Positions 56,849 to 64,000 of a stretch of DNA of 64,000 bases are shown piece by piece. The translations under genes were made by a program, and so were the position numbers. Below the pieces are notes generated by a model that was not told the DNA's origin, searched no databases, and saw only the letters and a list, made by a program, of their open reading frames with translations. The DNA lies in NCBI GenBank assembly GCA_019671005.1, contig CM033725.1, positions 34,618,678 through 34,682,677 on the forward strand, written 5' to 3'. Origin of the DNA: Hibiscus mutabilis (Eukaryota > Streptophyta > Magnoliopsida > Malvales > Malvaceae). How positions within the stretch are numbered: the first letter of the stretch is position 1; every line of letters starts with the position of its first letter.

Positions 56849-57290
56849 CTGCTTATCTATTCGAGCATGAGGAGAATAGAACCTGCTTATCCATTTGGGC
56901 TTGAGGAGGATGGAACCTTTTTTTCCAGTCTGCTTATCTATCCGAGCATGAGGAGGATAAGACCTTCTTATCTATCTGAGCATGAGGAGAATAGAACCTA
57001 CTTATCCATTTGAGCATGAAGAGGATGAAACCTATTTTTAGTCTGCTTATCTATCCGAGCATGATGAGGATTGAACCCGCTTATCTATTCGAGCATAAGG
57101 AGAATAGAACCTGCTTATCCATCCGAGCATGAGAAGTATGGAACCCTTTTTTTAGTCTGCTTATTTATTCGAGAAGGGGAGGATAGAACCTACGTATCTA
57201 TTAAAGCTTAAGGAGAATAGAACCTGCTTATCCATTCAAGCATAAGGAGAATGGAACCCGCCAGTCCGTTTGAGCAGAGAATCTTATCTC
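56849..57290. repeat. 34-bp tandem array with higher-order structure in Ogre-2
   Basis: About eleven copies of a 34-bp unit like TGCTTATCTATTCGAGCATG then AGGAGAATAGAACC. After copies 2, 5, 8 and 11 there is an extra T-rich spacer ending AGTC. Three units plus a spacer therefore form a period of about 114 bp. It ends about 70 bp before the polypurine tract. Confidence 0.92.
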
Positions 57291-57717
57291 AGTTTGGTAA
57301 TTGGTGAAAATCAGTGTCCTTTTGTTCTTTGTTCTATTCTTGTTTCTCCAGAATGACCAAAGAGGGGCAACTGTTGTCACTGAATTTTCACCTAAACTTT
57401 ATTTGTTTACTTTGTTTTTATTGTTTTATTATATTTATATCACCTGTTATAGTAGTATTGTTGTTGTCATCATGTATTATATTTTTAGTGTTGGCATTGA
57501 ATCATAGTTAGTAAGTTAGTATAATTATAAAACCCCAAAATATAAAATATAGTCCATTGAATTTTAAAAAAAGGAGCCTGTTACATTTAGATTAAAAGAG
57601 TCCAATTTTTTAAAAAAGGGTTACATGTCCATTTACGATAGGGGCGTAAAACCTAAACCCTAAACCAAGCTAAATCTTAATGTCCATCTATTTGTTTTAT
57701 GCACAGCCAAAGGATGA

Positions 57718-57820
57718 CCATTGGATCGAAGGGTTGATCCAACGGTGCAGATCACGCTAGGTAAGAGAAGAGCAGGAGCCGCGCTATTTTCAACCGTTAG
57801 ATCAGAGAGTGATCTAATGG
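57718..57820. repeat. Twin imperfect palindromes in the Ogre-2/3 LTR
   Basis: CCATTGGATC pairs with GATCCAACGG (57718-57745). CCGTTAGATC pairs with GATCTAATGG (57794-57820). Each has 9 of 10 complementary positions, and each right arm is followed by a CAGATC word. Confidence 0.85.
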
Positions 57821-58161
57821 CCCAGATCGATCAACAAGAAGGCACTCGGATCATCACTCGTGCATGGCAGCCACGCGCCTTTCGTTCTAGCTTCCACCAG
57901 TCATTTCATCTTCTTTGACGAAGCCCGTGTCGTCTTCCTTCACATACACGCTCCTCGCCGGCACCATTTGCAGCCACTAGAAATGCAAAAGAAGCAAACG
58001 GGGTTTAAAATCCCTAAACTAAAGTAGAGTCAACCAAATCATACTATCGTCTAATCCCTAAATTAAAGCCACGGCTAAAATCAATCTAATCCGAACTAAA
58101 TCGGAAGCAAATAGGGACATGATTAAGGATTTTTTTCGTGTAAGTCAAGCATCTTTGTACC

Positions 58162-58168
58162 TATAAAA
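58162..58168 (+). promoter_or_regulatory. Putative TATA box of the Ogre-2/3 LTR
   Basis: ACCTATAAAAGGCAC is the clearest TATA-like sequence in the LTR, 790 bp from its start. A second TATAAAAGG lies at about 58735. Neither has been tested. Confidence 0.45.
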
Positions 58169-59262
58169 GGCACTATAATTTTCATGTAACACACAATCAA
58201 CACCACCACGAAAATATACGAAAAATCACGAGGAAACACTCCAATTTTGCAGCATATTGTACTCGATTTTCCATTAGAATAGAAGCATTCAAGCAAGTAT
58301 TCTTTCCCGGTATTTCTCATTTTGTTCTTTGTTTTTTTATTTCATTTCGAATATATAAAAGTAAAAGGAGATAAAAATTTACCTTGTTTGAGTTTTGTGC
58401 CCATGTCGTCGCCAGATTCTTGAACAAAAGAGGTGGCGGCTGAATTTTTTAAAAAATGGGAGGGATTTGATTTTTATTCGGGTTTTGTTTCGGAAGAAAA
58501 AAGATTTTAAAAAGTTAAATTTGGTTCGAATCTATGCAAAAAAAGATTCAAAAAGGGGGATTTTTTATATCACCGCCACCGGTGTGAAGTGGCTGGTGCC
58601 GGTACACGGCGGCCGGCATGACGGGGAGTTCATCGGTTCTTGAAAAAATGAAGAATCCGGACAAACACTTGAGAGAAAGTTTGAAAGGGTGTTTTGATCC
58701 AAAATTTTCTAAGTGGGAATAATGAAATGTGTTTATAAAAGGTGGGTTTTATACCCAAAACAAAGTGGGCTTATTACACTCATTAAATACCTTCGCTTTT
58801 TTTTCTTTTTGCTCCACGAGTATCTGAGTTTTCAAACTTCTTAATTTTGTCACTGTTTTCTTTTAAATTTGGCATCTAGCTTTATTTTGTTTTTAATTCA
58901 GTCTTTAAATTTCTTTAAATTCATATTTAAAATAAATTCATTTTCACTTTTTTTAAAAAAAAATAATTTATAACTTATATATTTTATAAATCGGTTTTTA
59001 TATAAAAAATATATATTCATTTAATTTTAATAAAACTGACCTATTTTAACATTTTTTTCTTTGTTGTTTGTTTATTTACGCTTATCAATTTAATTTATTA
59101 TCCTTGTATGTTGTTATATTATCTTATAGATTAATTTAATACATTTATTGCTGTAATGTTTAATAATATAATAAATGTAGTGTCTTATCGAATGAAAATG
59201 ACGGGTTAGCACCAAGAGTGTTGGCGGTGATTAAAGTTCATTCTCTGGATGGTAAGACCTTT

Positions 59263-59733
59263 AAAATAGAATAATATTCATAAATGGACAGATAAACTGA
59301 ATCTTATATGAACTTGCAAATTCCAACATTAAAACATTTTATAATTGGCTAGGTATCAATTCTTTAGGCGCTGTGGGGGTGCTAACCCTTCCCCACGCGT
59401 AACTGATTTCCGAACCCGTTTTTTGTTTTCGAAGACCAAAATCGTTGTTTTAATAAAACAAAATGTTTTTATTAAAATAAATTGTTTTAGGTGACCCAAT
59501 CACACCTTTTAAAAAGATTGGTGGCGACTCTGTTGTTTTTGGATATTTTTAAAACACATCATGCTCGAAAGGGTTGCGACAACTTCGCGACTCCGCTGGG
59601 GAAGTTTTGTTTTTAAAATAAATAAAAGAGAGTCAGGCCACAAATCGATTTCAAAAAAAAGTTTTAAAGTTTGGAATTTGCAAGTTCACAAAAATTTAAT
59701 TTATTCGTTCATTTATGAATATGATTCTATTTT
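59263..59733. repeat. LTR-to-leader inverted repeat of Ogre-3
   Basis: The LTR arm 59263-59335 is the imperfect inverted complement of the leader arm 59661-59733. Over about 73 bp roughly six of every seven positions pair. The longest perfect block is TGAACTTGCAAATTCCAA. The enclosed 325 bases hold the LTR end (59581) and the primer-binding site. Confidence 0.92.
59582..59602 (+). promoter_or_regulatory. Primer-binding site of Ogre-3
   Basis: ACTTCGCGACTCCGCTGGGGA follows the LTR end directly. It parallels ACTTGGCGACTCCGTTAGGG in Ogre-1, with one change in the TGGCGACTCCG core (TCGCGACTCCG). Confidence 0.82.
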
Positions 59734-60323
59734 ACGCATTTAAAAATTGGTTAAACTCTACACCCGAGCTTTTTCCCATTTGTTTAAGTGAAGGGAAAAT
59801 GCTTTGCTCATGTGAGAGTACTGATTCTCCGTATGAGCCTAGTAAGTACCTTCGGGACTCATATGCCCTATTTCTTCATAAGGATACTAATCCTTCGAGA
59901 AGACATATGAAATGAGTCATCCAGAGTTGAACTTAATTCGTTTGAAACTTATAATGGGTAAGAATCAGGGGCCTTGCTACCCTTAGTAGGGGACAACAAG
60001 GACAGCTCAGGGACCCTTTTAGAACCAAACCATGATTGAGAATTTAGAAGCCCTCCCTAATAGAGCCATATGGAAAACCTTAGGCTTTTAGTCTAGTCAA
60101 AATTATTTCGTAAGGATAATCCGTGGAGACATGTCATGGAATATTGGAATATGCTGCCCAGAATTATTCATGCAATGAAATTATTTTGGACCCTTTATGT
60201 TTTTCTTCCGCTAATCTTTTTCCCTTTTGTCTTGTTGTTTTGCATATTCGTTCTTGCAACATCATTTCATATCTAGAATGGGTTGGTTCTAAAAAAATCT
60301 GCTCAAGTAGAAAAGCCCTCATT
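59603..60323 (+). other. Ogre-3 leader
   Basis: About 720 bp of untranslated leader containing the downstream arm of the inverted repeat (59661-59733). An upstream in-frame extension of ORF1 exists (open from 60123), but the ORF1 start at 60324 is preferred because the family signature begins there. Confidence 0.7.
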
Positions 60324-61633
60324 ATGGATGGAAGGTACCTGAAAAAAGAAGATGAAAATGCAAAGGTGCGTCACTGGTCTGAGGTTAACCAGCGAACATT
60401 TGGGGATAGTCTGAAAATTGATCATGAGACAGAGACATCAGAGTACACCCATATCAGTGTCAAAGAGAATAGTATTCATGAGCTGCAAGAAATTTGGGAC
60501 CATTTTGATTACGAAACTAATCAGTTGTTCTACGGAACCTATGGCAATATAGCTTATCTACCGTATGTGAAGGTAGACGAGCCATTTCTGAAGGCCTTAG
60601 TTCAGTTCTGGAACCCTGGATATTGTTGTTTTACTTTTAATGGAGAAGACATAATGCCCACGCTCGAAGAGTACTTGGCTCTACTTAATCTGCGCAAGGT
60701 GAAAAAGAATTGGGTTTATGCTAAACTCCTTAAGAACAAAAACCCACACTTAAGGCTCCAAGCTTTTGCTGGTATGAGTGAAGGATGGGTAAAAGGGCTA
60801 ATACGAAAGAGAGGGGGCAGTTTTTCTTTCCCTTGGTTAAGCATTCGAAGCATAATCCCTGTTCATCCAGATGGGGAAAAAAGAGTGGACCTCCTAGTTA
60901 TAGCAATCTATGGTTTGGTTATATTTCTGAAGGTCTTGGGCAATATCGATGTGGCTCTGTTAGAATTCTTTGAGCAGCTGACGAGAGAAGTCAATCTGGT
61001 GGTCGCAGTGCTAGCAGAAACCTTTATCTCTTTAAATGCATACTAGAAGGTAGAGGGTGTTCGTTTCGGAGGGCGTGTCCCTTTACTCCAAGTTTGGGCC
61101 CTTAGTCATTTTTGGAAATGCCCGACCCTGACCCTGTCTAATGTCTTCTCCTCGAATTTCTCTCTACTCCGAGAATTTTTGGTAAAAGATTGGCTAGTTG
61201 TTAAGAAAAACAAGTGGCCGGACATTTTCAGAGATCTCTGTGTTCAAGACATGAGATTGAGGGTGCCGTGGATAGGTCATGCCAAGGTTTTGTACAAGTA
61301 TGGAGACTTCAATTATCTCATGTTTTTGGGCTTGTGGGGTGGAATTGGGTGCGCTCCTTTGTTGGTGTCACGACAATATGGCTCCTGACAGTTTGTCCCT
61401 TTCACTACTGATCTTGGTTTATCCAAGTTCGAGTTTCAAGGTGAATTCAAGCAGAAGATACAAGCTATCAATGACTCGTGGAACAATTTCTATTACATGA
61501 AGCTAGAATATGACAATCATTGTATGTTCACCCCTGAATATGATGCTTGGAGGCACACAAGAATGAATGACAAGATCATAACACCTACACCCGAACAGGC
61601 TAAGTCTCTAGAAGAACACTTGAAATTGGCTCA
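60324..61633 (+). pseudogene. Ogre-3 ORF1, two stops, 3' truncated
   Basis: The start is ATG at 60324 (MDGRYLKKEDENAKVRHWSE). NSIHELQEIWDHFDYETNQL, PFLKALVQFWNPGYCCFTFN and GEDIMPTLEEYLALLNLRKV are the DUF7745-like signature. WVKGLIRKRGGSFSFPWLSI and VIAIYGLVIFLKVLGNIDVA follow. A TAG at 61044-61046 and a TGA at 61386-61388 are the only breaks; the frame stays the same through VPWIGHAKVLYKYGDFNYLM and up to LEEHLKLAH. This is the best preserved ORF1 in the window. Function unknown; it is specific to the Ogre branch. Confidence 0.88.
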
Positions 61634-62233
61634 TGTTGGGAAACGCTGATACACCCCATGGCCCAGCGAAAAAATTATCCGGCATAATCCACCAGTGATC
61701 CATGTACAATGGACGAATTCGGGGTGATAAAGGATGAAACGTTACCTTAATAAATCTGGAATCTGGAAATTCATAGGGAATTCAGAATAACCAAATCAAA
61801 TCTGAGTCATCACAATAGCGTTCCGACCTCTACGTAGTCCACCCGAATGAAACGAACAATATTTTATCTTCTCTAACTATTAGAGAGGTTTTTCAAAAAT
61901 GAGGGATAAATGGCTGGTAGACCTTAAGCCTTTACATAACCTTTAAAAACCTAATTATAATTAAATTCGAAATCTTAAATCTATAATATATTTAACCGAA
62001 TATAATTAAATACGTAGAATCTGATTCTACTTTAATTAGGTTTCTTTTATATATATATATATACTTTAATAATATTTAATAATTACAATAACTTATCAAA
62101 TATTAACATATATATAAACTAAATTATCCATAATTACAATAATTATAACAATTTCAGTTTCTCACTAATTACGTGTACAACAAGTTTGTACACATGCTAT
62201 CTAATCGATGTTTGTTCGTTCAATCATAGGGTG
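61634..62233. other. Unassigned 600-bp insertion between Ogre-3 and Tekay-4
   Basis: It begins TGTTGGGAAACG, which looks like an LTR terminus of Copia type, but no matching end or second copy is in the window. It is AT-rich after about 61900, with a TA run at 62050-62062. It may be a solo LTR or LTR fragment cut by Tekay-4. Confidence 0.4.
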
Positions 62234-64000
62234 TGCAACACCCCCTACCCGGCTAGTAGCAACCCAGCTCGGGAGCGTTACTTAACAAGCAAGCAATGTC
62301 AATGATCAAGGACAAGGACAAGGACAAGCAATACAATACAAACAATACATTACTAGCAATATAAGAACAATCAAACAACCATCATAAGAACAAGCAAGCA
62401 ATTATACTTACTTAACAAACAAGTAAGCTCATATTTGATTTCAATTTAGCAAAGGCATTCGAACAAGGTATGAAATTATCTTCTTTTATGCTTACATTAC
62501 AAGTTACCACTTTATCAAAACAATTCACTTCATTTTATCCCTATACTCATTCGAATAACCCTAGTGCAACATGATTACATTTCATTTCTTTGTTTCTTAG
62601 ACTTATACATGTACATCTTAACCCAATTTGCTAACATCTCTTGATCAATCAATTTGCATGAAACTAACTACCATTCAAGGCATTTTCTTTACCAAACCAT
62701 TCGACCATTAACACCAAATGCATACAACAAGGCATGTAACTAGTTTATTTAAGTTTTATTCCAATCCTATGCATTCGACAACACCATGATAGTACCAAAC
62801 ACATACACAATTAATCACAAGATTTGCAAGACAATCAAATGGAATACAAGCAACATGGTTTGATCATCCAATGTTCTATTCAAGTAAGACATGTACACAA
62901 CAAGGTATTCGAATGTTATCAAGGTAGACTAGCTTAAGCATTAGATTATTCCATTTAAATCATCATTTGCGTGGCAATCATCATTCATTACATTTCAAGT
63001 ACTTTAGGTTCATTACATACTTTATAAAGTCATCCAAGATCAAGACATAGTAGGCCCATCAAGATCATTATATACAAGTACCAAAATGCATGTTCAATCT
63101 AACTATATACATTCTAGTGCCACCATTCTAGGAGATATACAAAACAAGTATGAAACCATACTTAGGCAAACTTGTGTGACTTGCTTCTTGTTCAAGGAAT
63201 CATGCTTCAAGATCAAGCAACACTTGTATCCTTTATCCTGTAGTCGGGAAGAATGAAAACGAGAGTGATAAGTACAAAAATGTACTTATTGAGGTAGTAC
63301 TAAATCTAATCATTTGTTATTTCAAGTTTTATGTGTCATTTAATTAAGTATTGACCTAGCTAAGGCTTTCAAGCAATAGTGTGATTTTAGCTAAGGCTTC
63401 AAGCATTAGAGTGATCTTAGCTAAGGCTTCAAGCATTTGAAGAATCCTAGCTAAGGATATCAAGCATCAAGATAATCCTAATTAAGGATTCAAGCATTCG
63501 GCCATTCAAGGAACAAGAATCAAGAAATTCTTATCATGAATCAAGCACATCATGCTTGCAAAACAAGAAATCAAGGAGTCATGCTTTCAAGTCGACAACA
63601 TTCAAATTCATGGCATTCAAGACAAGTAACATATGATGTAGGATTTTTATTTCAATTGTTATTCATTAAACAACCCCCTTGGTACTTAGTTTGTATAGGT
63701 AATCGAGTATCCAACCAACTGTCACCACAAGATGCACCGTAGTGCTGGTCGACCCTCCTACTGTCGCCAAAGACAACATACGTACCCTCCGTCTGTCGCC
63801 AAATAGGGGCCTTAGCCTTGGACCGTAGTCCACCCTTACACAATGAGCTGTATACTCTAAGGCATGCCCTTCTACCTAGTCTAACTAGCTACCAAGGTTG
63901 TTCGATTTACCATTTATTCAAGTGTTTCAAGATTGAGATCATGTCAAGCAAGTTCATTTCATATTAGGCCCTTAGGCCATTGAGCCATAGCTCACATATC
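62234..64000 (-). repeat. LTR of Tekay-4, cut by the window end
   Basis: TGCAACACCCCCTACCCGGC at 62234 matches the inverted Tekay-1 LTR end (TGTAACACC...CCCGGC). Further in, AGTGATAAGTACAAAAATG (63265) and CTGTCGCCAA...GGACCGTAGTCCACC (63770-63835) match Tekay-2 at 40257 and 40965-41015. Its final bases GAGCCATAGCTCAC match 41208-41221. The minus orientation follows from these. Confidence 0.82.
63358..63507. repeat. 30-31 bp tandem array in the Tekay-4 LTR
   Basis: Five copies of a unit like AGCTAAGGCTTCAAGCATTA followed by GAGTGATCTT, the later ones more diverged. Confidence 0.92.

Larger units (their letters stand above)
51271..57371 (+). mobile_element. Ogre-2: Tat/Ogre element lacking pol, 5' end removed by Tekay-3
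   Basis: On the plus strand it begins inside ORF1 at the Tekay-3 junction (CAAAAAGAATAGTATGCATG, matching ORF1 of Ogre-3 at 60460-60480). It continues through gag to about 54620, then goes directly into a long 3' non-coding region with a tandem array and the polypurine tract at 57359-57371. No protease, RT, RNase H or integrase motif is present, so pol was deleted. Its 3' LTR (57372-59581) is also the 5' LTR of Ogre-3. Confidence 0.87.
57372..59581 (+). repeat. LTR shared by Ogre-2 and Ogre-3
   Basis: 2210 bp, beginning TGTTGTCACTG after the tract AAAGAGGGGCAAC and ending GGTTGCGACA before the primer-binding site. The block with GGGTGCTAA, CTTCCCCAC and CGTAACTGA at 59371-59406 matches the U5-side block of Ogre-1 (29630-29655, inverted). 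A polypurine tract on its left and a primer-binding site on its right mean it is both a 3' LTR and a 5' LTR. Confidence 0.88.
59582..61633 (+). mobile_element. Ogre-3: 5' part of a Tat/Ogre element
   Basis: Leader and ORF1 follow the LTR 57372-59581 directly. ORF1 is close in sequence to that of Ogre-2. Homology with Ogre-2 ends at about 61633 (after LEEHLKLAH), where unrelated DNA starts. Gag, pol and a 3' LTR are not in the window. Confidence 0.87.

Noticed and set aside
57301..57511. Hydrophobic peptides spanning the Ogre-2 polypurine tract and LTR start
   Set aside because: They cross a non-coding boundary and consist of T-rich translation.
60123..61046. 307-codon open frame as a host gene
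   Set aside because: It matches the Ogre ORF1 type and lies just after an LTR and primer-binding site. The first 67 codons precede the family start and look like leader sequence.

Overview
This window looks like nuclear DNA of a flowering plant, probably a eudicot. It is AT-rich, and it contains plant-type chromovirus (Tekay and CRM/Galadriel-like), Tat/Ogre and Copia LTR retrotransposons plus an hAT transposase. I found no cellular gene, rRNA, tRNA or CRISPR array. Nearly every base belongs to a transposon or a decayed remnant, and no element is intact. All family names come from motif recognition; no database search was run.

Left nest (1-33912). The oldest layer is an hAT transposase pseudogene on the minus strand. 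It is split into 32398-33912 and 1-180. Between the halves sits a minus-strand chromovirus (Chromo-1, 181-32397). Each of its LTRs was later interrupted once, each time with a perfect 5-bp target duplication. A plus-strand Tekay (Tekay-1, 1527-12180, duplication CTCTT) lies in its 3' LTR. A minus-strand Ogre (Ogre-1, 17973-31955, duplication CAATG) lies in its 5' LTR.

Middle (33913-39847). There is a candidate non-autonomous hAT relic with degenerate GC-rich ends (34220-35457), then a 3'-truncated SIRE/Tork-like Copia (about 35462-39538), then about 300 bp that I cannot assign.

Right nest (39848-64000). Tekay-2 (minus) lost its gag, protease, most of RT and most of its 5' LTR in one deletion. 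It abuts Tekay-3 (plus), whose internal region is down to 236 bp between a truncated and a full LTR. Tekay-3 sits in ORF1 of Ogre-2 (plus). Ogre-2 shares one LTR (57372-59581) with a second copy, Ogre-3, in an internal-LTR-internal tandem. The window closes with about 600 bp of unknown sequence and the LTR of a further minus-strand Tekay (Tekay-4).

Main structural finding. In both Ogre copies where it can be tested, a long inverted repeat has one arm in the 3' part of the LTR and the other in the leader just past the primer-binding site. The position is similar in the two elements but the arm sequences are unrelated, which suggests a conserved RNA fold around the primer-binding site. Other notable signals are arrays of the palindrome GTATCGATAC in Tekay-1 LTRs, tandem arrays (one with higher-order structure) in Ogre 3' regions, and several deletion junctions with short homologies.
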